Source of the DNA: Cephalopachus bancanus
Lineage: Eukaryota; Chordata; Mammalia; Primates; Tarsiidae
Reading direction: 5' to 3'
DNA: 64,000 nt
NCBI GenBank assembly: GCA_027257055.1
Contig: JAPVLO010000059.1
Span: 3,844,001-3,908,000 of the forward strand
In this document: piece after piece, positions 33,871 to 47,285 of the stretch
Position numbering within the stretch: position 1 is the first letter of the stretch
Layout: every line of letters starts with the position of its first letter
Notes under the pieces: generated by a model
Told to the model about the DNA's origin: nothing
The model's database searches: none
What the model saw: the letters and a program-made list of their open reading frames with translations, nothing else
Program-made: the position numbers and the translations under genes

Positions 33871-35583
33871 AAAAAGAATGAATCCACTGCTCTTTATCTT
33901 TGTTAATTTCAACATATGAGAAGTCTTCCAGCTCAGGCTTTTAAGAACTAGATTATAAAATGTCTGTATCTTTTGGTCAAATTTAGCACCAGTATCGATG
34001 GGAGTTTTGTTTTGACATATCTGACTGGCAGGCACAATGCTTCTCACCTTTTCTTGGCTCAGGAGAGGGTGGAACGTTCAACAGGTCTTACCCAACAGGC
34101 TTTTTTCAATTTAAGTAGATTATGGTATGACCGATGGAGGTAGAGATCAGAACTGGCAGGGAACTGGGATTTGAATAGGACCTTCAATTTATTTGACGTG
34201 TCTAATGTTCTTATGAATGGGGACGGAACCCTGGTTTTTGGTGATAGGTAGAAAGATTGCCTCTAGGATTGATAGAGTCTCGGGTGGATTAGTAAATCGA
34301 TTTGCTAAGAGCTGAAATGATATACCTTTTGGGTCTGAAATTCACCCAGCAACAGCTTAAGATAACAAACCTAGTGGCACTTGCATTTCGAAGGTATTCT
34401 GTTCACACACTATAAGTGGCTTTTCTGTAGAACTATTATTTCTACAGAAGTAAAACCTGTTAGTTATTTTACTTAATAAAAATGAGTAATTGATTTTTTT
34501 GGTGGCATATTGTTTACCTGAAGCTTTTTCTTGGCTGTTCTTATTTTAAAACTTTTTATTTCATCATATTAAAATAATATAATCAATAAATTCAAAGCAA
34601 AATAAACTCATTACTTAAGAAAATACATCAGTAATTAAACTTAACTTCAAAAAGCTGAAGCTTAACTTTACTGTTACATTTTATGATTGAATTACCTGTT
34701 CTAAATAGTTTATTTAAAAAGGGAAAAACTCAATAACAATTCATATTATCTTGTGAATAAATTATGTTATATTTAAACACAACTTCAAATCAATTTCATA
34801 TATAAATATGTTAATAAGCAGATATTGTGGTTTTTACCCTGATAAAATTAATGAAAACATCAGAGAATCAGATCTTTTCCTTAGCTAAATACAGAATTGT
34901 TCTAAAACAGAATTATGATGACATTTACTTTAACTGTCTACTAGTGCTATTAATATGAATGTATATCCTTCATCTCTCTGGTGTGGTTTTGCAAATTTCA
35001 GCCAGAGAACTCCCCCACCCCCCACCCCAGTTCTTTTTACATCTTCTAGCTGGGATTTCTCCAATCATTTTTCTTCTAAAGTTGTTAGTAAGTGCTCCAT
35101 CTGGTTTGGAGTATTTCAAGTATTATTTTTGAGTTATGCATTACTTTCTATTCATCATTCTTGTTTACTTCTAAACAAACAAACACAAAAAACTTTTCCA
35201 CGCATGGTTACCTAAAATGGCTGAACTTCCTGTAATATAGATGTATCTAAAAATCTGCCTTTTTTACTGATATGCAAATCCTGGGGGATTGACTGCTCTC
35301 AGATGCAGGGTCCAACTTTGTCAATGTCAGGTCTTGAATGTGAAGAGTTTAAAATCTACTCTCCTGGTCTGTGGGAAGCATTAAAGAAGGTAGTGGTTGT
35401 GATGGTGTTTTGGAACATGGTTAACCCTGGGTAAATGTAAGGTTTGTCATAAGATTATAAGATACTGTGCAGTAATCCTTCATAACATGGTTATTAACCA
35501 TGTTACTTTTGGGGAATACTTAAGATCTGAAAAGTTTATCTTGGTACATAGCCTAATAGTTTCCTCAGATAAGAAGGCATTCA

Positions 35584-35877
35584 AGCCAGGCTCGGTGGCT
35601 CAGCCTGTAGTCCTGCACTTTGGGAGGCTGAGGTGAGTGGATTGCCTGAACCCATGGGTTCGAGACCCGCCTGGGTAACTTGGCGAGACCTCATCTCTAA
35701 TAAATCAAAAAATTAGCTGGGCATGGTAGTATGCGCCTGTAGTTTCAGCTACTTGAAAGGCTGGGGCTGAAGGATCGCTGGAGCCCAGCAGGTCGAGGCT
35801 GTGGTGGCCGGGAGCGTGCCACTGCACTCCAGTCTGGGCGACAGAGTGATACTCCAACTCAAAAAAGAAAAAATAAG
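35584..35877 (+). mobile_element. Alu dimer, tarsier-like type
   Basis: Starts 'gccaggctcggtggctcagcctgtagtcc' and ends 'gatactccaactc' with an A-rich tail. The long linker 'gggtaacttggcgagacctc' is present, and 'gtcgaggctgtggtggccgggagcg' is a lineage word. Flanks 'cattcaa' and 'ttattcaa' suggest a short target-site duplication. Confidence 0.93.
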
Positions 35878-35949
35878 TTATTCAAAGAAGTCTAGCTTTT
35901 TGGTCATTATTGAAAAGACAAACGAAATAAGGCTGTTTTGAGAGGGTGT

Positions 35950-36085
35950 GTTTCGTTTTCTTTTAAATTTTTTAAATAATTTTTTAATTGACAATAATTC
36001 TATTTATGGTGTACTACATGATGTTTTGATATTTGTATACATTGTGGAATGGCCAGATAAAAGTAAGTAGTGTATCCATTGCCAA
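35950..36085 (-). mobile_element. L1MA-like 3'-end fragment (antisense)
   Basis: 'ttttttaattgacaataattctatttatggtgtactacatgatgttttgatatttgtatacattgtggaatggccagat' matches the reverse complement of older primate L1 3' UTRs; 'gtgtatccattgcc' closes it. Confidence 0.8.
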
Positions 36086-38329
36086 CTCTTTTCTAGATAC
36101 CCAGGTTCATTTTTCCCAAGTCTTTTTTGTCTTAGTCTTAGTTCAGTACTTTGGTGTAGCCTATCCTGATAGGAAAGGAATTAATTTCTCTTTCTATCAA
36201 GATTCTGTTACAGGACCCTCACCTCCTCACTTTCCTGTGATGCAGTTATTTTGGCAGTAGTGATAATGAACATTCACTACTTTATCTTTGTGGGATTTTT
36301 GTTAGAAAAAAAGGGTATAGAGCTTATGCTTTTTAATGCTAGGCAACTTCAAAAGAATATCTGGCACTGTTACTATGATCAACTGATTTTTATTTTCCAT
36401 TCCATCAAACTTAGCCTGCACTACCTATAATTAAGCAGAAATGGACTAGAAGTACTGCCAAGTCAGAGTTGATCTGAGTTTCATATTAGCTGTGGGTGAA
36501 TTTTCCAGTTTACTCATTTCTTTATAGCAACTTTTTGGCCTTTTCACCATGTGTTACCCTTCCTATCAAATGGGCTTTTGAAGAAAGTAGAACCTTTTGT
36601 ATGCAAGTCTTCCTTCTCTAACCCCTAATGTATTATCTGATAGATATGGATTGATTAATTAGTGAATTGATTTAAACTCAGTACATCTGATATATGCTTT
36701 AGACTTGAATTCATAGTACTTGGCTTAGGGATATTAATAGGGCTTTGTTTTGTGGGTTTTGACATAAGATTTTCTAGTTGGCCAGTATCAGATCATGGAT
36801 AATTATTCACCACATTTTCAGTAATAATCCATCTTTAAAAGAAAGTTGCTGCCTCTGTAGTGTTGACCTAACCTTAGCAATTTATTGTTTATTGGTATAA
36901 GAGTTATCTTCCAGGAGTGTGAAAGTCATGCTTGTGACCCCAGCTAGAAGGGAGAAGGTTTTCATATGTGGGCAGTGAAGTCAGAGGTAGACACTAGAAC
37001 AGGGAATGGGATGAGGCACTAAAAGTGTTTAATATGTGGTGTCTTAGCTGTCACTACCCACCTCTGTGCTGAGGAAATGAACTATTTGTAAAAAAGTAAA
37101 GAAACAAAATTATAGATCTGAGTGCAAATGTATATATAACAATACACGTATTTTTGATGCAGATGTGTTGATGTTACTGAGAGGACTTTTGCTTTACTGT
37201 TTGAGAATTTAGTTTTGCGACCTTGGCAGAAGGACTAGGAAGGACTTTGAGAAAGTTTAGTGTTTGTGTTTCTTTATCTGCAGTTGGTTGTTTGGAATTT
37301 TTAATTCAATACAATGGAAAACTCATTTTTTTCAGTTTTTTTGATGACTTTTTTTTTTTATGGCAACCAAATTTTTATCTATTTTTTTTATTGAGTTGTT
37401 AGGATTACCAAAGTGTTCCAAGATTTTGTGTTGTTGATAACTGTAAAATATAACCATTATGGAGTAATCCTTTTTTCCTTTGGGTTCTCTTCATGTGACC
37501 TCAATTTTTCTATTCATTTTCTTTCAATCATCTACCTATCCTTAAAAATAATTGAATTTCACAACAATTCTCTTGTGAACTAATGTAAAAATCACAAATG
37601 TTTTAGCATAAAGCCATAATAAAAAACAATCTGATTTGAAACAAATATTAAGGTAGGCTATATAGTCTTCAATAATAACCTAACGAATTTTTATCAGAGT
37701 TAGAAGAGAAGCAGTGGCTTCCTCAAGTACTGGCTTTTAGAAGCCAAGACCATTTTCATATTCTTTCCTATATTTTACTGATACATTTCTAATCACAAGT
37801 TTTTGAAAAGGTTAATAGAAATTGCAGTGCTTTATTGTCATGATGCTTAAATGATTTCTTTTTCAATAAAGGGTATGTTATTAAAGAGAAAAATGATTTT
37901 GCAACCCATGCATTAAAGTATGCAGTGCCATCTGTCTTAAGCCTGAGTAATCAATGGTGTAAGTGAGGCCAGTTTATTTCTCATAGATTTACTGGCGTCA
38001 CTGCGTAAATTGCCATAATGGAATTGATTTCTTAGGCTGAAGCAGCTTTTATCACATACAAGGGTTTGATGATGACTGTATTAAACATTGGCCTTTCTTG
38101 GTTATAGAGGTTTCAGAAACTTCATGCTTAAAGATTGAAAATGCAATGTTTTTGACATTCAAGTATTCTTTATATTAACTACTTGTTCTTCCGTTTTACT
38201 TCCTAGACAAGCCCTTATGTTCCATGTATCTTGACTTTTCCGTATCTCAGTAAAGTATTATGGTTATCCTGGGAAGCTCTCTTGTGATCACCTCAGAGAC
38301 ACAAAGAATAACGTAGTGAGTTAGAGCAT

Positions 38330-38570
38330 GAGATTTGAACACAGACACGTGTGCCTGGGTTTCAATGTCTGCCCCTTCACTTTTGCCTGCATAACCTAAA
38401 CATGTAACTTTACTTCTGCAATCCTCAGCTTTCTCGTCTTAAAGATAGGTATAACAAATCTGCTTAGAAGATTGTTGAGTAAAACAAAACAAATACGCAT
38501 TGACAATATTTGGCAAGGTGCCTGACATATGAGCAAATGAATAGTAGCAGTTATTATTATTGTCCTTACT
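38330..38570 (-). mobile_element. MIR SINE
   Basis: 'gtttcaatgtctgccccttcac', 'taacctaaacatgtaactttac', 'gcaatcctcagctttctcgtcttaaagatagg', and 'gcctgacatatgagcaaatgaatag' follow the MIR antisense order. Confidence 0.7.
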
Positions 38571-38739
38571 ACTACTGAGTCAAAGCCAAGTAATCATTTG
38601 GAGTCAGCATAGGAATTTTCTGTTTAAGCCCTGCCCTTTCCCCTGTTTATCATAGTTCTCTCTTTCTTCCCCATGGCTACTTAATAGGGCAAACTGGGGC
38701 TGAAGCTTATTATATTTGCCTAAAATGGTTTTTTGCTAA

Positions 38740-39310
38740 TGGTTTAAAAATCACTAATTGATAAGACAGAGAACCTGCCCTCTGGGCAGATCTAGCTCTG
38801 AGGAATATTGTGAGGGCAAGGAAGTCTGTGTCTCACCCACTGCCCTAACTATCCCCAGAGCTGTTTCTTTTAAACTGATCTCCAGTGCCTCCACCTTATT
38901 CTGGTCATAGAAGGTGACTACCAACTTCACTTTTATAGCATTCAATCCTGCCACCCACGTACCCCTGCAAAATGTAGTAGCTGTGTCAGTATAAATCAGA
39001 TCCTCAAATACCCCATTCAGCAGCCGGAGTCTTAGATGTTCAAGATCTTGGCTAAAAGCAAGCGTCTACTTAAAAATAATTTGTCACTTACCTAAAAAAA
39101 CCTCTACCCCATGTTAAATCTAATATCTCCAAATTTTTTCGAGTGCCGACTCATATTTTAAACCAAGCAGCTGACAAAAATTTACCTGTAGGCTAGCTTA
39201 ATCAGATTTTAACCTAGTCAGAAACCTAGCCAAACAAATAAACTTCCTTCATGAGCACAGATTTCTATATCCATCAAAAAATGTGCCCCAGAGCCAATAT
39301 GATTTTTTTT
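38740..39310. other. Stretch with no recognised repeat; one 66-codon antisense open frame
   Basis: The minus-strand frame at 38,754-38,954 starts MAGLNAIKVKLVVTFYDQNK and has fairly protein-like composition. No family is recognised, there is no support on either side, and neighbouring frames are closed. The following 350 bases are C/A-rich and may be an unlabelled LTR relic. Confidence 0.2.
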
Positions 39311-40696
39311 AAAAGGATTTGCTAAATGATCACCCGGGACATGTGTGTGTTTGTCTATTGGATAAGGCTGAAGGTTAGGAAGAGAGGCGCTTTTTTGTGT
39401 TTCAGTAAGTAATTTCCCTTGTTATAATAAAAAATCACATCACTTGTTGGAAATCTGGTTGGTGCCCAAATGCTCCGGGCAAGTGTTTGCAACTCGTGAT
39501 TATTTATTCCCCAGATCTTTTTAGATGTGCTATGTGTGAATCAGCCCAGCCTGCATTTAAGGCTTGAAAAATGTTCTTTAGGATACTTTAGTATCAAAGC
39601 ATCCATTAATTACTGAAAGGATAAGACAGTGGTTTACTGGAAGTCAGAATCTGCATGTTCTTTGTTCGGAAGGGGAGAAAAGGAGTCTTGGGGAGAAAAG
39701 GAGTTTTCCGTAGAAAGGAGAACCACTTTTAAAGATACCCTTGTAATATTCCTGTTGAAAAATATGCATTTTTTAAAAATCATAAAGAGTTCTTTCAAAA
39801 TGATCTTTCTGTGGTGACATCCACATTACACTGGAAAATATTCTTGTTTCTGGCAATGATACACTAATTACTACCTATACATTTTTAATAGTTTAATCTG
39901 TCATATTCTAGGAGAGGAGGTATTCTGATTCCAAACAAAACTGAAATGCATGACCAATCACATGAAATATGTGGTTTCATTAAATCCTGCTGTTAATTCA
40001 GTTAGAAGAAAATTGTTTAGTTCACATGACGAACAAGAACGCAGAGGTATTATGATTGCATTTCCAAATAGACATAGACCTTACCATTAGTAGTCAGGCA
40101 CCGATGCCATACTATGTTATGTTATGTTGCATGTTGACCATAAAGAAGGAAGTCAGGTCAAAATTTGAAAGCAGAATGTTGCTGAATACTGTGGCTTTGT
40201 TAGCACTCCTGGGTTGTATGTAACAGAAACCTACCCGCATCAGCTTAAACATGAAAGGATCATTTATTTTTAAAATACAGGAGTGTTTCATGGAACTCGA
40301 GGGTATAAATGTGGCTAGAAGGGGACTGGAAAGTGGACAGAAGAAGTCTTTTTTTTTTTTTGGCGTCGTCAGCTTCTGTTTGTATCTTCAATCTTCAAAG
40401 TTTCCTCCTTCTTATCTTCTGCTATAAACAGGTTCTCTCCATTGTTGTCATGCAATCTGATTCCTATTACTTCCTGAGTTTGCAGATTGTGGGTAGTGGG
40501 AATGCACTGTGAACAGCCTCTACCCTCCAGCTTGGGGGGAGGGGGGAAATTTCAGTGAAAGATCCTAACAGATGCCAGGCACTGGTCCTAGACTGGATAC
40601 TGGTTTGATCAAAATAGCTGTGAATGTCATTATTTGGGGCACTTGGGGAAAACTCTGAATATGTTATAGGCATTTAGATTGGTTCTTGACCTTTTA

Positions 40697-40765
40697 AAAT
40701 ACAGTCTTGCTCTGTCACCTAGTTCAGTGGCACTATTATAGTTCACTGGAGCCTTGGACTCCTTG
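40697..40765 (-). mobile_element. Alu-monomer fragment
   Basis: 'cagtcttgctctgtcacctagttcagtggcactattatagttcactggagccttggactcc': about 70 bases of a 7SL-derived left monomer, diverged. Confidence 0.65.
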
Positions 40766-41638
40766 AACATTGTGTTCTTTGGCCTGATGCCAAAGACCCA
40801 GAAAGACAATCTGATTGGTCCATCTTGGGTCAGGTAGTCCGTACCAGTCCAGTTGGCTATGGCCATGAAGTACAGAATAAACATGGTGGACACAGCCCTA
40901 CACCTGTGATCCTTTGTGTGGTGTTTCCAGAAAAAAAGGGGGATGAACAGATTCCCTAGAATGTCCCCTCCTTGTACAGTAAGAACTTTTTTGACTTCTG
41001 AAAGGCCAATGCATCTGGGATAGCATCAAATCTCAATAATTCTGCGTGTAATAGCTGGTTACAGTTTAAGATCTAAAGGAGGCAGGGCTTCCATTTGGAG
41101 ACGTTGCTTACATCATTTTCACAAATACATCTCTCACTTTTACAACTTCTGATGTGCCTCCCAGAACAGAACAGAAAGGTGTCTATTATTTAAAGATGGG
41201 CTCATTATCAAAAGGTGACTGGAGGTGTCCTCTTATGATTCACATTCTTAGCATGCCCTTAAAATCTGCTAAAACACAGGATATTATTTATGGACAAGTC
41301 AAAATAGCAGCATGTCTTCTGAAGGGATGCTTGAGTTATTTATTTATTAATTTATCCATCTCCATTGGAAAACTTACCATCTGGATGCTGTCCACATTTT
41401 AAAAACACATAAATTAAAACCAAAGGCAAATTGACTACAACATGGGTGACCTTCAAACCCCTCTTCCCCCAGCCAGTCATATTCCATTCTGATCATGCTG
41501 AAAGGAGAGAGGAAGAAGGGGAAATACACATATGCATTAACACAACTGCTTCTGGTTCTTTGGTGAAATCAGGCCTTCCTTCATAAAACCTTGCATTTAT
41601 TTTAAATGTATTATAAGTGATGATAAAATGTGAATTAT

Positions 41639-41944
41639 TAGCTGGGCTCAGTGGCTCAGCCTGTAATCCCGCGCCTTTGGGAGGCTGAGGTGAGTGAATT
41701 GCCTGAGCCCGCGGGTTCGAGACCCGCCTGGGCAGCAAGACCTCATCTCTACAATAAATCAAACAAACAAACAAACAAACAGCCGGCCGTCGTAGCACAT
41801 GCCTGTAATTCCGGCTACTTGGAAGGCTGAGGCGGAAGGATCGCCGGAGCCCAGCAGGTCGAGGCTGCAGTGGCCGGGAGCGGCCACCGCACTCCAGTCT
41901 GGGCGACAGAGTGAGACTCCAACTCAAAAAAAAAAAAAAAAAAA
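41639..41944 (+). mobile_element. Young Alu dimer, tarsier-like type, with target-site duplication
   Basis: Starts 'agctgggctcagtggctcagcctgtaatcccgcgcc' and ends 'gagactccaactc' with 19 A. gtgaattat flanks it (41,630-41,638 and 41,945-41,953). It has the shortened linker ('gggcagcaagacctc'), many CpG, and a (CAAA)n expansion between monomers at about 41,759-41,780. The longest open frame of the window (minus strand, 41,493-42,089) is an artefact of this Alu. Confidence 0.96.
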
Positions 41945-43249
41945 GTGAATTATGAATACCATGCAAGAGTAACATTCCTAAAGTAACACAGTACATTTCA
42001 TATTGCCTGGCCACCTTCCTCCTGTCACAAGACATTGTCCAACCTGATTTTCCAACGTGCATTTCCTGGCTCTGGTTGAATGACTTCATAAATTGCTTTC
42101 ATGACTATCCTTACATTCTGTTAAAGGATATGAGTTTGATGAATAAATATATTGTTTACAATTTGCCTCTATCATTTGTGTACCCTGAGTTACTTAAGTT
42201 TTAAATTGCATGAGGCTTTTAGTGAAATCATGTACATCCAAATGCAGCTTTGACTTTATGCAGATAGATGTTCTACACATACTCACTGTTTTAAAATTAT
42301 GGAAATTTTTTTCTATGTTTTTTAACAAGTTACTTTCTGCATTTTTTGGAACTAAAGTCATATTGGCACATTATCTCCTCCCCCCAAAAAAAAAGTTTAC
42401 TTGATTTTTTTTAAAGGTTGTTATTGATATTTGTCTGGTATTCAGACTTATTATAAATTAGTTACTTGTATAAACAGTCTAATTGAAATATTGCTTTAAG
42501 GAACTTGTGGAAGTAGGGAGGAGGAAAAATATATACATAAAACTAATTAGTATTTTTTAATAGATGGTATACCATTTCCATAAATTAAAACTTTCAGCCT
42601 AGGGATTTATTGTGGAATTGTGGTTAAATGGGTGTTAGTCAGCTTGAGCATGTTTCATGATTACGGGTAAAGGGAATCGAGCTTTTACTGGAGATGTCAT
42701 CATTGATCAATTGTTGACCAGCAAGCGAGTATTGAGGAGGTACAGGCTTTGGAGTGGTGGAGGATTCATAAATTCTAAAATCCACTCTGGGAGGTGAGAT
42801 GTACTCATAAGCAGTTAATGAACAGCAAACAGTAGGAAATGAAGAATGGTGAGTTGCAGATAAATCCAAGGATATGATGAGAATCTCTATAATGGAATTA
42901 ATTGTTCAAAAAACCAAACAAGACAAGGAATTGTCATTGACTTCATTTGGGATGAAGGCTGATTCACATCTGGAATGGGACCAGAACTTAGACTGACCCC
43001 AACTGCCTGGGTTACAGTCAACCAGTAGATATTTAGCACTAACTATATACCAGCCTACGTGCTAGGTAAATAAGGTAGAATTAATACTAATACTCTCATT
43101 ACAATTATAGAACAACAGGTAGCCTACAGCCCACACTGGGGGAAAATGAGATAAGTAGTTTACCTAGCCTAGAAGCTATGAAACTACTTCCTGAGAGAAG
43201 TTATATATACATATATACAAACATAAAGAATGTAAAGGAGTTGGATATT

Positions 43250-44570
43250 AGAATCTGGGGAGAGATGTGTTCCAGGGAACACCTTGTCAAGGCCTAGAGT
43301 TTAGGGAGAGAATGGCACATTTGATGAAGAAATCCCAGATGGCTGACAGATGGACAGAGTGAAAGATTAGCCTGATAAGTGAGAAGTCTGGCCAGGTAGA
43401 CAGGGACTATGACAGTAATGAGTCCAGATTTTTATCCTAAGGGAAATGAGAATCCTTAAAATGTTCTGAAAGGAAGTATGATCAGAGTTATCTGTGAGAT
43501 AGATGATAAGGACTATAGTATGGACGATGGGATGCATTGAGGAGACATACAGTCTGAAGTCACCTTGGTAAATTCTTAAAATAATGCAACTAAGTGATGA
43601 TGGTTACTTATCTAGATCTAACTGGAGGCAGAGGCCAGGGAAAGAGGTGGACAGATTTAAGAGATATTTGACAAATGAGGTTGACAAGTCTTGGTATTTG
43701 ATATGGAGAGAAAATGAAGAGGGAGATGATTTCATTGTTTTTGGTTTGGTCTGCTGGGTCCAAGGTAGTGCTCCATTGAAACAGGAATCTCTGTGGAAGG
43801 GGTAGGCATAGGAGAAAGAGGATGAATTCTGTTTTAGAAATGCGTGGGTATATCCAATTGGAGATATTCAAGGAACCAATTGTTTAGATGGACCTTCCAC
43901 TGAAGAGCCAAGTCCTGGAAATAAAGGTTTGAGAGGCATTAGCATGCACATGGATATTAATGTCTTAGGGCTGATGAGAGTGCCTGGGACAACTGGGTTG
44001 GATGTATACTGGTCCCCCAGAGCTGTGAATTACATCAACCTTTAGGAGCTATCGAGGGAAAGAGGTAGGGGTTGCAGAGAACACAGAAATGGAATAGCCA
44101 GAGAAATAGAAGGAAAACCTGTGTTCCCAGAAGCCAGGGGACACATTGGCTTTGAAAAATGCAAGAGGAGTCAGTAGTGCCAGATACTCTCTCAAAGTCA
44201 TGTGGGGATAAGCACTGAAATGGAATTCAGCTACCAGAAAGCTCATTGGTGACCTTTCCTCAAGCAATTGCTTTAGATTTAGTCAATATGGATTTGAATA
44301 AAAATATCCAACACACCATTTGCTGAGCAAATTGAACACTGAATATACTATTACAGGAAATTCTGAGGTTTCCAGTGGCTAAACTGGCAACTCCAATAGA
44401 GTCTTTGTGGCTAGGAAGAGATGAACAACTGGATTTTATTGAAGAACATTCCGATTTTTTTTACAAAAGTATTGAAGGAAGGAGGGAAGCAACAAATCTG
44501 ATTTAGTGAAGACATTTTCCTTGACAGCAGAATTTACTCCTGAGTTATAAATTTGCCATGATCGAGACTA
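43250..44570 (+). mobile_element. Ancient LINE-like repeat, about 1.3 kb
   Basis: The run of words 'tggacagagtgaaagattagcctg', 'gaaggaagtatgatcagag', 'gaggccagggaaagaggtgg', 'tttagaaatgcgtgggtatatccaattggagatattcaagg', 'gcattagcatgcacatggatatta' and 'tcattggtgacctttcctcaag' parallels a common ancient mammalian repeat. In that repeat, remembered text speaks of 'ttggatat', 'ggagtcatcagcatatag' and 'tcattggtgaccttga'. I do not trust a family name. The open frames inside it are chance. Confidence 0.5.
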
Positions 44571-44996
44571 AAATGCAGTGAAAGTTAAATTTCACCTATA
44601 TCTCATTCAGTGCCTAACGTGATTTAAATGACAAGATTTCAGGAGTGACATGTAGCCTTGGATCTAAATATATTTTTTATGGTTAGAAATTTTAATTTCA
44701 GATCAGTGAAAAATCATGACGCCTCTTCATGTGTAAGAGACTTAAACAGTGGAGTGTTAGGCCAGTGCAGATGGTTTTGTCAGGCAGAACTATTAATGCT
44801 AAGGGGAATCAGATGGCAGAATTTGCACAGGCTTATCTATAAATTCACTCCCACGAGATAATATTGAAATGGTTGAATGACCGACCTAGTTCTAAGATAG
44901 AGACATGATGAGTTCATCTTGTTTTAATCTCACATTGGATGTTCAATTTACCTGTGATATGCTGGTTGGTGTAGGTGCCCTATAAAAGTATTATAT

Positions 44997-45360
44997 GTGC
45001 ATGACCTGGCTCCTGCCTCCCACCCTGGTTACATCTGGAATACTCTTTCCTTTTTTGTCTCCGCTCCAGCTTTAATGACCTCCTTTCTTCAAAAGCTCTT
45101 GCCGCTTCCCACCTCAGGACTTTTGAACCTACTCTTCTTGACTTGTCATACCTCTGAGCTGACTTCTGTTTTTTTCAAGTTTCAGTTCAAATGTCACTTT
45201 TGGAAGAAGCCTTTTCTTGCTTCCTTGCTGTGGACTGGTTTCCCTGTTGTGTACTCTCACTGTCCCCTGTGCTTTTTGGAGGGAGAGAATTTGGTAACAA
45301 CCACATTGGCTACTCTTTTGGGCTTTCCAGAGACTCTTCTTTTTAACTGATGATTCTCCT
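44997..45360 (-). mobile_element. L2 LINE fragment
   Basis: Antisense L2: 'ctggctcctgcctcccaccctggtt', 'ctggaatactctttccttttttgtctcc' and 'caagtttcagttcaaatgtcacttttggaagaagcc'. The frame of 117 codons across it is not a gene. Confidence 0.75.
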
Positions 45361-45413
45361 AGAGAAAACAATAATACAAACTAATATTTATTTAGTGCTG
45401 AGTATATGGATTA

Positions 45414-45648
45414 CAGTCATCCCTCGGTATACACAGGGGATTGGTTCCAGGACCCCTGCATATACCAAAAGGCTCACATGCTTAAGTCCTAAAGTTAGTC
45501 CTATAGAACCGCATATATAAAAACTCAGTCCTCCATATGCCTGGGTTTTGCAACCCACGAATACTGTATTTTTGATCCACGTTTGGTTGAAGGAAAAAAA
45601 CCCAAAGAACCCTGGCATTTCAAACTCGTGTTGTTCAAGGATCAACTG
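45414..45648. mobile_element. MER2-like Tigger MITE with TA target duplication
   Basis: TA then CAGTcatccctcggtatacacaggggattggttccaggacccctgcatatacc at the left; 'aatactgtatttttgatccacgtttggttgaa' inside; 'gtgttgttcaaggatcaACTG' then TA at the right. Length 235 bases, internally deleted compared with the family as I remember it. Confidence 0.85.
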
Positions 45649-46695
45649 TATTTTAATTTACAGGAAACCCATGTTTTTTGTATTATCTTCATACACACTG
45701 TATGAGGAAATTGAGGACAAAACAGATTAAGCCCCCAGTCCTGAGTCACCCAGCTAGTAAGCACAGTGAGTGGTATTGACACGGTTCAGACCTTCTGTGA
45801 GATCTGTTTGTGGGGTCTTTTTGAAAGGCTGCTGTTCAAAGCCACATGTGAGTCTCTTGATAGAATGTCTTTAAAACCCATCTCGTTTGTAGTCTTCCTA
45901 GTTTGTCAGTTATACTTAGTGGGTAGGTGTCCACTAAAATTCTTAACAGTTGGTGTATGTTTCTCTGTTCTGATGGTGATTAGTATAGTCAAGTGATTGA
46001 GGGAAAAGCATTACAGCAGTACTAAGTCAGTATTCTTCCACTCAAAAAAAAATTTTTTAAATGTTCATGCTAACAGAATACAATGATGGATAATTTAAAA
46101 ATAAATAAAATCAAAACCATGGCTTTGATAGGTTTTCTGTATGATTCACCGCAGTAGACTTGGCCACGCCAGCAGCCAGACACTGGAGGTGCCAGTTCAA
46201 TAAATGTAATGGGAGAAATCTCACTCTATTACTTTTAAATTAACTTAGTCCATGTGGCTGTCCCCATCAATGGCTTCTTCTTGGGGAGCAGGACTGTGTT
46301 GTATTGATTTAGGTGATGGATTAGAATTTTAAGCGTTTTGAGGCAGGACAGGAGCCCTACACTGGGGGCTCACTGAGGCAGGCCCCTACGCTTCTGAGTA
46401 AGTCAGCACTGCCAGATCAGGAAATAACAAAACCCTTGGGTATATTTAAAGGTAAAATCTGACCATCAAGGCTCTGCTTGGGGCTTGAAAATGGCACTGT
46501 TTTCAGACTCTGCTTGTGAAGCCTGTTTTCTCTTCTGCAAGTAAAAGCCAAAGCTGGAAGAGAGTGACATGAATTTGTGGTCATCAGGCAAGGCATGTAT
46601 TTCAAAATCCTCAGTATCACCTGGAACCGGGATAATGCCATCAAACCTAAAAGCCGATCAGAAAGGTTGCAGTTCAGCTTTCCTGACCTGAAAAA

Positions 46696-46721
46696 TGGAT
46701 GGGGTGGGGTGGGGTGAGAAA
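46696..46721. repeat. Short (GGGGT)n tract
   Basis: 'ggatggggtggggtggggtg': three to four G4 runs 1 base apart on the + strand. It could form a G-quadruplex; no regulatory context seen. Confidence 0.8.
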
Positions 46722-47285
46722 GTATGACGAATCTTCCAGGACATTTCAGAGTAATTGTTACAATAATGCATTAAAGTGTCAGTAGGTGAAATGATTAATT
46801 GAATTTACCTTCATTTTTCTCATTTATTTGCTTTTGGTCCTGTCTTCACTATCTCCTATTTAAGAAATACAAGTAGTCCTGTTCAGCCCAGTCCCCAGCA
46901 CTCTCTCCAAAGTCCTTTATTATTGCAAAGTGACATATGTGAAACCTTGCCACTGACATTCATAGACTTATAATCCTACTCCTTCAATTGCTTTATTAAT
47001 GCTTTGGCTTTCAGCATAAAAGCCAGAGCATTGGAAACCACGGAAAATTTCTGATTATGACAGTGACATTTATCATTCTCTAATGGAGGAGCTATAGCTT
47101 TAGGTGGAAAGTTGGCGGGTGCATCCAATGCAAAATTTCTCATTTTAAATGCAGTCCTTGTTGAAAGTGGCTGTTTTCCCACGTGCTGGATAATATTGAA
47201 ACCTCACACAGTTGTAGGCCTATGTCCAGCAACTGGTGGAGGCACTGTTAATCTTCAACTGTAGGTTTTATGGGTGAAGAATTGC

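Noticed and set aside
41493..42089. 198-codon minus-strand open frame, the longest in the window
   Set aside because: It runs through the young Alu at 41,639; the peptide is the usual Alu antisense translation. Not a gene.
43584..43871. 73- and 87-codon frames on opposite strands
   Set aside because: They lie in the ancient repeat at 43,250-44,570.
46696..46721. Telomere-like GGGGT repeats
   Set aside because: Only about four units, not TTAGGG; simple G-rich tract.
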